Below are positions 36,801 to 43,966 of a stretch of 64,000 nucleotides of DNA, one piece after another. Origin of the DNA: ZC4RG30 sp965652645 (GTDB taxonomy: Bacteria; Pseudomonadota; Gammaproteobacteria; Steroidobacterales; Steroidobacteraceae); NCBI GenBank assembly GCA_965652645.1, contig CBFGXE010000008.1:1-64000 (forward strand), given 5' to 3'. The notes below the pieces were generated by a model. It was not told where the DNA came from. It worked only from the letters and a program-made list of their open reading frames with translations, and searched no databases. How positions within the stretch are numbered: position 1 is the stretch's first letter; each line of letters opens with the position of its first letter. The translations under genes were made by a program, and so were the position numbers.

Positions 36801-37035
36801 TGAGCCTGAGGCCCGCCTCCTTCGCGCGCATGTGCGCGCGCACCACTCCGGCCATCGAGCATTCATCGGTGAGTGCCAGCGCGTGGTAACCCAGCGCCTG
36901 CGCGCGGTCCACCAGCTCGGACGCGTGCGAGGCACCGCGCAGGAAGCTGAAGTTGCTGAGCGCGTGCAGCTCCGCGTAGTCGGCTACCGGCGCTGGCTCC
37001 CTGCCGCCGGCCTGCCCATCAGGCGAAGCATCCAT
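33841..37035 (-). CDS. dnaE2: error-prone DNA polymerase DnaE2 (ImuC)
   Basis: This 1064-residue C-family polymerase is the catalytic subunit of the SOS mutasome. It has an N-terminal PHP domain (residues 20-250, [21 protein letters not shown]), a polymerase core with QGRGSAANS and [20 protein letters not shown], a helix-hairpin-helix region and a C-terminal OB domain ([27 protein letters not shown]). It lacks the tau-binding tail of DnaE1. The start at 37035 overlaps the end of imuB by 17 bases; the frame is open to 37092. It is the last gene of the lexA operon. Confidence 0.96.
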   Translation of the reverse strand: [1064 protein letters not shown]

Positions 37036-38494
37036 GCAGGAACCATCGCCGCGGCGGCTCGCACTCGCGGAAGATCCACCAGCGCGCGCCATCAGCCGCG
37101 CGCGCCACGTAGTAGTCGCGCGCGATGGCGCCGCCGTCCCACCAGCCGGACTCGATGCGCTCCGGGCCGCTCAGCAGCGACAGCTCGCGCCCGGCATGGC
37201 GCAGGGCGCGCACGTGGCCGGAGGCATCGCGCAACATCTCCAGCGGCTGCGGCTGCTCGAAGAGGCCCAGTGGCCGCGGCGCAACGGCCTGCCCGGCGGC
37301 GGCGGACTGTGCATTACCCTGGCGCGCACCGGCCTTGGCCACTTGCGGTGGCCGACGCCGCTGCTGGCATTCGGGCCGATGCTCGTCGACCTCTGCCACG
37401 CCATACACCGCCTGCTCACCCAGCCGCGCCATCAGCGTGTGCAGGAACTCCGGCGCCTGCGTGGCGGACATGGCTCCACCGTGCTCGCCGGCCGCCCACA
37501 GCGGCGTGCTGCTGGTGCTGAAACGCCGCGGCCGGCCGGCGGTGAGCGCCAGGCTGCGCACCGGCTCGGCCAGGGCGATGCGCTCCAGCCGCGCGGCCAG
37601 CAGCGCGGTGAAACGCGCCGCGCGGTATTCGGGCACCACGCAGCGCAGGACACACAGCACCGGCGCCACATGCCGGTGCACGAGCGTGAGCCGCAGCGCC
37701 ATCACGCCCCGCTGGCGCTCGCGCAGGAAGATTTCCAGCCGTTCAAGCGCTGGCTGCAGGGCGGCCAGCAGGCGCTCGCGGTCCATGGTCTCGTAGCCGG
37801 GGTCCACCCGCTCGTGGAAGACCTGTGGCGCCGGCAGCGCCGCGCGGGGATCAGGACGTGCGCCGGTGAGGCGGTCGAGCTGCCAGAGCTTCTCCGGACC
37901 GATGCGTCGTGCCAGCCCCGCGCGCGGCAGGCGCAGCAGCTCGGCCAGGGTGTGCACGCCCATGCTGGCCAGGCGCTGCAGCTCCTCCGGCGGCCAGCGC
38001 AGGTGGTGCAGCGACAATGGCGCCAGGCGCCCCTGCAGGCGGGAAGGATCGAGGATGCAGCAGTTGGCGCCGGCACGCGCCAGCAGCACCGCAGCCAGTG
38101 GCGTGGGCGCCAGCGCCAGCCGCAGCGGTCTGGGGAAGGCGGCGCGCAGCGCATTCAGCAGCGCCGGCAATCCGCCGAACAGCCGCTGGCTGCCGGCCAG
38201 CTCCAGCAGCAGCGCATCGGAGGCTTCCACCGCCACGCGCGGCGTGAAACCCAGCGCGCTTTTCAGCAGCGCCTGAGGCACACCGGTGGCGGCGCCACCC
38301 TCACCCATCTCATGCCAGGCATCACATTGCACGGCGGCCCAGAGCTCCCGACCCTTCGCTGCAGGCCGGGCCTCGGGGGACGTGACCTCTCGCAGCCGCA
38401 CCGGAGTGACCGGCACGGGCGCGGGCGTTGCAGCCGGCGCCGCCCCGCTCACCGGATCAGGTAACTCGAACAACTGCTGCTGGAGCGGATTCAT
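37019..38494 (-). CDS. imuB: ImuB, Y-family-like protein of the mutasome, with short N-terminus
   Basis: This 491-residue polymerase-like protein bridges DnaE2 and the beta clamp in the SOS mutasome. Recognisable blocks are FTPRVAVEASDALLLELAGSQRLFGG, LALAPTPLAAVLLARAG, LRLPRAGLARRIGP and the C-terminal RDYYVARAADGARWWIFRE. Usual ImuB proteins start with about 70 residues of palm/finger sequence before the FTPxV block; here this is replaced by a Pro/Ala-rich leader. Residues 5-9, QQQLF, fit the QxxLF clamp-binding pattern; a second LF (PLGLFEQP) is near residue 410. The start forms ATGA with the imuA stop. Confidence 0.88.
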   Translation of the reverse strand: MNPLQQQLFELPDPVSGAAPAATPAPVPVTPVRLREVTSPEARPAAKGRELWAAVQCDAWHEMGEGGAATGVPQALLKSALGFTPRVAVEASDALLLELAGSQRLFGGLPALLNALRAAFPRPLRLALAPTPLAAVLLARAGANCCILDPSRLQGRLAPLSLHHLRWPPEELQRLASMGVHTLAELLRLPRAGLARRIGPEKLWQLDRLTGARPDPRAALPAPQVFHERVDPGYETMDRERLLAALQPALERLEIFLRERQRGVMALRLTLVHRHVAPVLCVLRCVVPEYRAARFTALLAARLERIALAEPVRSLALTAGRPRRFSTSSTPLWAAGEHGGAMSATQAPEFLHTLMARLGEQAVYGVAEVDEHRPECQQRRRPPQVAKAGARQGNAQSAAAGQAVAPRPLGLFEQPQPLEMLRDASGHVRALRHAGRELSLLSGPERIESGWWDGGAIARDYYVARAADGARWWIFRECEPPRRWFLHGCFA

Positions 38495-39117
38495 GCGAGC
38501 CCCACCTCCACCGTACGCGGCGTGAGCCCGCGTCCCTTCAGCAGCTGCACGGACAGCGCAGGGCCGGTGCGCGCCACACCCAGGCGCAGCGCCGCGGCCG
38601 TAGGCTCTGAGGCCACGCGCGGCGGCCGGATCAGCACACCCAGCGCCGCCCCCTTGCCTGCCGCCAGCGCCAGCCGGCGCAGCGCCACCAGGTTCGCGCC
38701 GCCTTCCACCCAGCCGAACACGATGCCGCACACGCCCGACAACAGGCTCTGCTCCAGCGCCCAGAGCGGATGGGCATCGCGCACCACCAGCAGTCTTTCG
38801 ACCTGCACGCCGGCCGCACGCCAGGCCGGCGCAAAGGGCTCGAAGGGAGGCGCCACCAGCGCGCAGCAGCGTTCGGTTTCATGCTGCGTGAACCGGCGCA
38901 GCAGCGGCAGCCACAGCGTGAGCTCACCCTGGCCGGGACTGCCGGCCAATACCTCGATCAGTCCGGTGTGCGGCCAGCCACCGCCGGGCAGCGCGGCATC
39001 GAGCGCGGCAAATCCGGTGGGATGTGCGGCAGTGACCGCGGCTCCCCGCCCCCGCCAGAGGGAGGGATGCCGCAGCAGCTCCTCAAGCTGCCCATGATGA
39101 TGTTGTTCGCCGCCCAT
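38491..39117 (-). CDS. imuA: ImuA, RecA-like mutasome protein
   Basis: This 208-residue cell-division-inhibitor/RecA-like protein is required for ImuB-DnaE2 mutagenesis. The pattern is TGFAALDAALPGGGWPHTGLIEVLAGSPGQGELTLWLPLLRR, then a RecA-fold body (LVVRDAHPLWALEQSLLSG, CGIVFGW) and a C-terminal segment. The Walker A equivalent GSPGQGELT lacks the Lys, as in ImuA generally. The start is four bases after the stop of the GyrI-like gene, and the stop overlaps imuB by four bases. Confidence 0.9.
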   Translation of the reverse strand: MGGEQHHHGQLEELLRHPSLWRGRGAAVTAAHPTGFAALDAALPGGGWPHTGLIEVLAGSPGQGELTLWLPLLRRFTQHETERCCALVAPPFEPFAPAWRAAGVQVERLLVVRDAHPLWALEQSLLSGVCGIVFGWVEGGANLVALRRLALAAGKGAALGVLIRPPRVASEPTAAALRLGVARTGPALSVQLLKGRGLTPRTVEVGLA

Positions 39118-39121
39118 GGGT

Positions 39122-39730
39122 TCATTCCATTGGCTGGCGGAGCACCGTCTTCCAGCGGGAAGGATCGGCGCGGCGGATGTCGGTCAGGTAGATCTCGTGG
39201 TGCCTGCCGCGCAGCCCCGAGCGGGACCGGATATGCGCATGCAGGCGCTCGATGACGGGGCCTTCCTCGCTGAAGGGCCCCACGTGCAGGATCTGCGCAC
39301 AGCGCCCCTCCTCGAACCGCTCGATGCGCAGGCGCGCCACGCCCGGCAGCGGCTTCTTCTTCGCCACCTCGTCGATGGCCGCGCGCAGCATGGCGTGCGG
39401 CACGAAGTCGGGCTGCATGATCATCATGGTCCAGCGCCACTGCCCGCGGTCGCCGCCCTGGAAGACAGAGAGATCGTCCGCCCACCAGAGCCCCTCCAGC
39501 GGCATCACGGCGTAGTCCTGCCCGCCGGGCATTTTCTTCACCATGAACCTGGCCGTGTAAGAGACCGAGAACAGGGCCTCGACGGCCTCTGCATAGGCGG
39601 GCGCCGTGTTCGGATCGCCCTGCCCGTCGACCATCAGGAAGGTGAAGGCGGGCACCTGCACCTCCTGGACCGCCTTCGCCGAAGGCTGGTAGAGATGCTT
39701 CAGCGTCTTGCGGAAGTCGACCTTTTCCAC
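39122..39730 (-). CDS. GyrI-like small-molecule-binding protein within the SOS cassette
   Basis: This 202-residue stand-alone GyrI-like domain protein is of the type that begins DFRKTLKHLYQPSAKAVQEVQVP. Other family blocks are PAYAEAVEALFSVSYTARFMVK, MPLEGLWWADD, WRWTMMIMQPDFV, and the C-terminal HHEIYLTDIRRADPSRWKTVLRQP. GyrI domains bind small molecules; E. coli GyrI/SbmC is SOS-induced and modulates DNA gyrase. No DNA-binding domain is fused. The GTG start at 39730 lies 30 bases after lexA and the stop is four bases before imuA, so it should be induced with the mutasome. The start codon is a judgement. Confidence 0.85.
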   Translation of the reverse strand: MEKVDFRKTLKHLYQPSAKAVQEVQVPAFTFLMVDGQGDPNTAPAYAEAVEALFSVSYTARFMVKKMPGGQDYAVMPLEGLWWADDLSVFQGGDRGQWRWTMMIMQPDFVPHAMLRAAIDEVAKKKPLPGVARLRIERFEEGRCAQILHVGPFSEEGPVIERLHAHIRSRSGLRGRHHEIYLTDIRRADPSRWKTVLRQPME

Positions 39731-39759
39731 AGCAGCGTCATGACTCTGGAGATCAGGCC

Positions 39760-40386
39760 CTAGAGCCCCAGGCTCTTGCCGCGCCGGACCACGCCCACCA
39801 CCACGCCCTCGATGAGCATCTGCTGCTGCTTGAGGTCGACCTTGATGGGCTCGAAGTCTTCGTTTTCGGGCAGCAGCCAGGCCACGGCGCCCTCCTGGCG
39901 GTAGCGCTTCACGGTGACCTCGTTCTCGAGGCGCGCCACGATGATCTGGCGGTTGCGCACATTGACCGTGCGGTGCACGGCCACCAGGTCGCCGTCGAGG
40001 ATGCCGGCGTTCTTCATGCTCATGCCGATGACCTTGAGCAGGTAGTGCGGCTGGGGATGGAAGATGGAGGGATCGATGGAGAGGTGATCTTCGATGTTCT
40101 CTTCGGCCAGGATGGGACTGCCGGCGGCCACGCGGCCGATGAGCGGCAGGCCGAGCTGCTCGCGCAGGTTGTCTTTGAGCTGGATGCCGCGGGAGGAGCC
40201 GGGCAGCAGCGTGATGACACCCTTGCGCTCCAGCGCGCGCAGGTGGTCTTCTGCCGCGTTGGGGGAACGGAAGCCCAGCTCGTCGGCGATCTCCTTGCGG
40301 GTGGGGGGCATGCCGGTGGCCTGCACCGTGCGCTGGATGAGCCGGAGGATTTCGGTCTGGCGGGGGGTGAGGTCGGAGTCGGCCAT
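39760..40386 (-). CDS. lexA: LexA repressor
   Basis: This 208-residue SOS repressor has an N-terminal winged HTH (residues 1-70, LTPRQTEILRLI and RSPNAAEDHLRALERKG), self-cleavage site Ala88-Gly89 and catalytic Ser123 (GMSM) and Lys160 (VTVKRY), all as in E. coli LexA. The start at 40386 gives MADSDLTPRQ; a longer frame to 40566 would run through the promoter. A canonical LexA box lies 34 bases upstream, so it controls itself and the gyrI-imuA-imuB-dnaE2 genes behind it. Confidence 0.96.
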   Translation of the reverse strand: MADSDLTPRQTEILRLIQRTVQATGMPPTRKEIADELGFRSPNAAEDHLRALERKGVITLLPGSSRGIQLKDNLREQLGLPLIGRVAAGSPILAEENIEDHLSIDPSIFHPQPHYLLKVIGMSMKNAGILDGDLVAVHRTVNVRNRQIIVARLENEVTVKRYRQEGAVAWLLPENEDFEPIKVDLKQQQMLIEGVVVGVVRRGKSLGL

Positions 40387-40415
40387 GGGTGATGTCCGTA
40401 GCTGGATTTGCATAC

Positions 40416-40445
40416 AGCATACTGTGGATTTATACAGTTTCGCAA
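40416..40445 (-). promoter_or_regulatory. SOS promoter with LexA box for the lexA-imu-dnaE2 operon
   Basis: The 20-bp box at 40420-40439 contains CTGT-N8-ACAG (40422-40437), the E. coli-type LexA consensus. On the minus strand -35 TTGCGA (40440-40445) and -10 TATGCT (40416-40421) are 18 bases apart, and the LexA box fills the spacer exactly, so repression would be direct. Confidence 0.88.
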
Positions 40446-40888
40446 GCACCCGGGTGCATCGGCGCCAGGCGGCCGCATCCACTTCCCCGAAAGACCCACC
40501 AGGGATTGCACCTCGCCCGTAAGGGACTGCATGAGTTGGTGCCACCAACACACCCGATGAGCTCATGGAACATGCCGGCGACAGTCACGCCATGGCGTTC
40601 GTGCAGAGTGAGAAAACAACGCCACCAACAACGGCAAAATCAGGTTGCCAGAACGCAACGCCCTTGTACGGGATTGGCAGAATTCCCGAAAAAAACCCTG
40701 CCAAACGCATCTGAAGGCAGAATGTAATCTGTCTCCTACAACCGACAGAGTGAACAAAGCAGTTGCAGCATCACCGCGATATATGGTCAAGTTAGTCATC
40801 CGCAATCTTGGTGCATCGTTGGCAGTGAAGTTTCCGGTGCACACCCTGCGGTGAATTTGGCCATTAGTCCTTCAAGGGGAACTGAAAA
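40446..40888. other. gene-free region between lexA and the Lpp-type lipoprotein gene
   Basis: About 440 bases hold no convincing gene. Base composition is visibly more AT-rich than the flanks, with homopolymeric A runs near 40690. It should contain the promoter of the lipoprotein gene at 40889, but no clear -35/-10 pair was found. Short frames on both strands here have no ribosome-binding site or recognisable sequence. Confidence 0.5.
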
Positions 40889-41209
40889 ATGAAAAGCTCG
40901 ATGGGTATCAAGATCGCCGCTGTTGCCGCTTTCGCGGCTCTCGCTGGTTGCACTGACCTGAAGCCACTGCAGGCGGACATCGACAGCCTCAAGAGCCAGG
41001 TGGGCACCCTGTCGTCCGACGTGGCCGCACTGAAGGCTGACCGCACCGCCGCCAACGCTGCCACCGCCGCGCAGAACGCTTCGTCCAAGGCCGACGCCGC
41101 CCAGAACACGGCGAACCAGGCCCTGGCCGCCGCGCAGCAGGCGCAGACCGGCGTGAACGACCTGAACGCCAAGATCGACCGTATGTTCGAGCGTTCGGTT
41201 TCGAAGTAA
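40889..41209 (+). CDS. Lpp/OprI-type alanine-zipper outer-membrane lipoprotein
   Basis: This 106-residue lipoprotein has a signal peptide ending in the lipobox LAGC (Cys21), then a heptad-repeat helix with Ala-rich core (LQADIDSLKSQVGTLSSDVAALK and a long Ala/Asn/Gln stretch). It ends in SVSK, with a C-terminal Lys that in Lpp is linked to peptidoglycan. It probably forms a trimeric coiled coil tethering outer membrane to cell wall. The start is preceded by AAGGGGAAC, and a strong terminator follows 24 bases after the stop, as expected for a highly expressed single gene. Confidence 0.88.
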   Translation: MKSSMGIKIAAVAAFAALAGCTDLKPLQADIDSLKSQVGTLSSDVAALKADRTAANAATAAQNASSKADAAQNTANQALAAAQQAQTGVNDLNAKIDRMFERSVSK

Positions 41210-41233
41210 GCGGCCACCGCTTCACTTCGACGG

Positions 41234-41265
41234 AAAACGCCGCGCCCTGCGCGGCGTTTTCTTTT
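41234..41265 (+). terminator. strong Rho-independent terminator of the Lpp-type gene
   Basis: A 12-bp stem (AAAACGCCGCGC, loop CCT, GCGCGGCGTTTT; 41234-41260) continues into CTTTT. It isolates the lipoprotein gene from the DUF4256 gene. Confidence 0.92.
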
Positions 41266-41290
41266 CAGGGACACGAAAGGGAAGCAATCC

Positions 41291-41842
41291 ATGGCAGCCA
41301 GGGGCAGCAAGACCTCCGACCTTCTTTCCATCCTCGAGGCGCGGTTCAACCAACACCCGGCACGCCACAAGGGCATCACCTGGGAAGACGTGCAGGACAG
41401 GCTCAAGGCCAACCCGAAAAAACTCGCCGTGTTGCAGGCCATGGAAGACACCGGCGGAGAGCCGGATGTCATCGCGCGCGACAAGCGCACCGGCGAGCTC
41501 ACCTTCTGCGACTGTTCCCCGGAGAGCCCGGCCGGCCGCCGCAGCGTCTGCTTTGACGATGACGCGCTGAAGGCGCGCAAGGAACACAAGCCCAAGGCCA
41601 GTGCGCTCGGCATGGCCAGGCTGATGGGCATCGAGCTGCTTGATGAAGCGCAATACCGCGAGCTGCAACGGCTCGGCGAGTTCGACACCAGGACCTCAAG
41701 CTGGATCCAGACGCCGGCAGCCATCCGCAAGCTCGACGGCGCCCTCTTCGGCGACCGCCGTTACGGACAGGTCTTCACCTACCACAACGGCGCGCAATCC
41801 TATTACGCCGCACGTGGATTCCGGGGCCGGCTGAAGGTCTGA
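41291..41842 (+). CDS. DUF4256 family protein
   Basis: This 183-residue cytoplasmic protein matches the DUF4256 family over its full length: RHKGITWEDVQDRLKANPKKL, MEDTGGEPDVIARD, FCDCSPESPAGRRSVCFD, MGIELLDEAQYRELQ, FDTRTSSWIQTPAAIRKLDG and the C-terminal VFTYHNGAQSYYAARGFRG. The function of the family is unknown. The start lies 26 bases after the preceding terminator and is preceded by AGGGAAG. Confidence 0.9.
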   Translation: MAARGSKTSDLLSILEARFNQHPARHKGITWEDVQDRLKANPKKLAVLQAMEDTGGEPDVIARDKRTGELTFCDCSPESPAGRRSVCFDDDALKARKEHKPKASALGMARLMGIELLDEAQYRELQRLGEFDTRTSSWIQTPAAIRKLDGALFGDRRYGQVFTYHNGAQSYYAARGFRGRLKV

Positions 41843-41916
41843 CACCCCCGCCCCCACTGCCCCTCCTGCGGCCCCACACTTCCCGCAGGCGTCCAGACAT
41901 GATCAAATAGTGCAGT

Positions 41917-41931
41917 TGCGTATCATTCTCA
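41917..41931 (+). promoter_or_regulatory. candidate Fur box upstream of the PepSY gene
   Basis: TGCGTATCATTCTCA matches 11 of 14 defined positions of the 7-1-7 Fur inverted repeat TGATAATnATTATCA. It sits about 50 bases before the start codon of a PepSY membrane protein, a family often controlled by iron. No database motif scan was possible. Confidence 0.55.
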
Positions 41932-41980
41932 ACAAGAACACGCCTCAACGCATTTCCCTAACCTGTTGAAGTCAAAAGAA

Positions 41981-43180
41981 ATGAGCACCGTCCCCGGCTC
42001 CCTTTTCCGCAAGATCCTGTTCTGGATGCACCTCTCGTGCGGCGTGGTCGCCGGGGTGCTGATCCTGGTGATGTCGGCCACCGGCGTGGCCATGACCTAT
42101 GAGCGGCAGATGATCGCCGCTGCCGGCGGGCGCAACCACGTGAAGGTGCCCGACGGACAGGCGAGGCTCAGCGCGGACGAGCTCGCCAGCAAGGCGCGCG
42201 CGGCCTACTCCGGCGATGAACCCCTGTCGCTGGTGTTCGATGCCAACCCGGCCGCACCCGTCAGCGTGAGCGCGGGGCGGCAGACCCCTGCCCTGCTCAA
42301 TCCCTACACCGGCGACACGATTGCCGACGCCTCCACTGGCACGCGCGGCTTCATGTCGACCATGCGCAGCTGGCACCGTTACATGGGTGGCAACGCGCGC
42401 AGCCTGGGCGGCATCCTGATCGACTACAGCAACCTGCTGTTCGTATTCATCATCGTCAGCGGCCTCTACCTGTGGCTGCCGGCCGTGTGGCGCTGGCGCA
42501 CGGTGCGCGGGCTGCTGTTCTTCCAGAAGAAATACGTCAACGCCAAGGTGCGCGACTTCAACTGGCACCACGTGTTCGGCGTGTGGATGCTGGTGCCGCT
42601 GTTCCTGATCGCGGTGTCGGGTGCGGTGATCTCGTTCCCGTGGGCGAGCAACCTGGTGTATGCGGCGTTCGGAGAGCAGGCGCCGCAGCGTGGAGGCGGC
42701 GGTGGTCGTGGGCCTGGTGGCGGCGGCGGTGCCGAGGCACGTGGCGGCGGCGAGGGACGTCCGGCGGCCGAAGCGCCGGCGGAAGAGACGGCGCGCGCCA
42801 GCCTGCAGCAGATGCTGGACATGGCCACCGCGCAGGTGCCCGACTGGCAGCGCATCACGCTGCCCGTGCAGGCGCGCGGGGATCATGTGGATGTGCAGGT
42901 GGAGCTGCGTTCGAGCGAACGCCGTGCGCCGCGGCGGACGCTGGAGCTGAGCGTGGCCGATGCCAGCGTGATGAAGGACTCCGGGCCACCGGTGGCGGCG
43001 ACGCAGACGCCGGGGCAGAAGGCGCGCAGCTGGTTCCGGTTTGTGCATACGGGCGAGCAATATGGGGTGGTCGGGCAGACCATTGCGGGGATTGCGTCGC
43101 TGGCGGCGTGCTTCCTGGTTTATACGGGATTGGCGCTGGCGTACCGGCGGTTGATCAGGCCGATCTTCCGGAGGGGTTGA
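41981..43180 (+). CDS. PepSY-associated transmembrane protein (iron-reductase-like)
   Basis: This 399-residue inner-membrane protein has four membrane helices near residues 12-40, 145-170, 200-225 and 368-395, and PepSY-type periplasmic segments between them. Family segments are WHRYMGGNARSLGGILIDYSNLLFVF and DFNWHHVFGVWMLVPL, whose histidines (also HLSCGVV and FVHTGEQYGVVGQT) could bind haem. Relatives such as PiuB/FpvG-type proteins act in siderophore-iron reduction. A long Gly/Arg-rich loop (about residues 232-260) is unusual. ATG at 41981 is chosen; an in-frame TTG at 41966 precedes it. A Fur box upstream fits an iron role. Confidence 0.85.
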   Translation: MSTVPGSLFRKILFWMHLSCGVVAGVLILVMSATGVAMTYERQMIAAAGGRNHVKVPDGQARLSADELASKARAAYSGDEPLSLVFDANPAAPVSVSAGRQTPALLNPYTGDTIADASTGTRGFMSTMRSWHRYMGGNARSLGGILIDYSNLLFVFIIVSGLYLWLPAVWRWRTVRGLLFFQKKYVNAKVRDFNWHHVFGVWMLVPLFLIAVSGAVISFPWASNLVYAAFGEQAPQRGGGGGRGPGGGGGAEARGGGEGRPAAEAPAEETARASLQQMLDMATAQVPDWQRITLPVQARGDHVDVQVELRSSERRAPRRTLELSVADASVMKDSGPPVAATQTPGQKARSWFRFVHTGEQYGVVGQTIAGIASLAACFLVYTGLALAYRRLIRPIFRRG

Positions 43181-43254
43181 GATCGGCGTCGCCGCGTGGA
43201 GGGTGCGCGGCGATTAACGAATGGATATCGGGTGCGGCATCGGTGTCGCACTTC

Positions 43255-43282
43255 GTGTCGCCCCAACTCATTGGGGCGACAC
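43255..43282. repeat. perfect 12-bp inverted repeat (REP-like hairpin)
   Basis: GTGTCGCCCCAA, loop CTCA, TTGGGGCGACAC form a perfect stem between the PepSY gene and the next unknown gene. No U-tract follows. Short GTGTCGCA-type words recur around it (43242 and 43328), so it may be an extragenic palindromic repeat. The rest of 43181-43474 holds a 10-base palindrome GACAATTGTC (43375-43384) and no gene. Confidence 0.6.
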
Positions 43283-43474
43283 GTCGCAATCCGCGGGATC
43301 CGGCGGAGATTCAAGGCGCTGGAGGAGTGTGTCGCATTTGCTGGCAGGAATGCTGGAGAATGCGGCAAATGAACGACAATTGTCACACTTCGATGCGTCA
43401 AAAGGTCCTTGAATTTCTGTGCCGCCTGACCGGGCTCTGCGACCCGACTTCCCTCAACTTTCCAGGAGATTCTT

Positions 43475-43912
43475 GTGTCAGTACTGACGGGTCTCGTTGT
43501 TCCGATTGCGACATACATCGGGCTTAAGGCGGTCGGCTCCAACCCTGTAGTCAAGGCCGTGGGAACCGGTGTCGCGCTCGTAAAGATCGTCGATGCCCAC
43601 GCGGCAAGCTCCGCGGAATTGTCCGTCAGAAATCTCTATCGCAATGCCGACGGTAGCGATCCTCCAATACTGCTCCTGAGCGAACACGAACCCTCCAAGG
43701 CCAGGTTCTCCGGGGCGTTCATGGGGAAAGACGCATTGCAAGCCTGGGTCGACAAACAAGGAGGCACCGCCTGGGTTCAGGTCGGGGCGAACGGCAGGAT
43801 GCTATACCTATGGCACCCTTCAAGAACTTTCAAACTGAAAGACGGCAGCAGCGCCAACAGTGCCAAGTTATCCTTGGGGCACGTCGTGAGAGGCAGGGGT
43901 GATGCCAAGTAG
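43475..43912 (+). CDS. hypothetical protein with N-terminal hydrophobic segment
   Basis: This 145-residue product is not recognised. Residues 2-40 are hydrophobic (LTGLVVPIATYIGLKAVG and VVKAVGTGVALVKIV), suggesting one or two membrane-associated segments; the remainder is soluble and mixed in charge. The GTG start is supported by AGGAG seven bases upstream. Codon use is less GC-rich at third positions than in flanking core genes, which suggests acquired DNA. It is followed after 54 bases by a lipoprotein gene on the same strand. Confidence 0.6.
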   Translation: MSVLTGLVVPIATYIGLKAVGSNPVVKAVGTGVALVKIVDAHAASSAELSVRNLYRNADGSDPPILLLSEHEPSKARFSGAFMGKDALQAWVDKQGGTAWVQVGANGRMLYLWHPSRTFKLKDGSSANSAKLSLGHVVRGRGDAK

Positions 43913-43966
43913 CGGCATCCGCCGCCTGATGTGCACCCCTACGCGACGTTGCAGTGAGGCAGAACC

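Noticed and set aside
40563..40854. Short frames on both strands between lexA and the Lpp-type gene
   Set aside because: No ribosome-binding site, no recognisable sequence, atypical composition; treated as non-coding.
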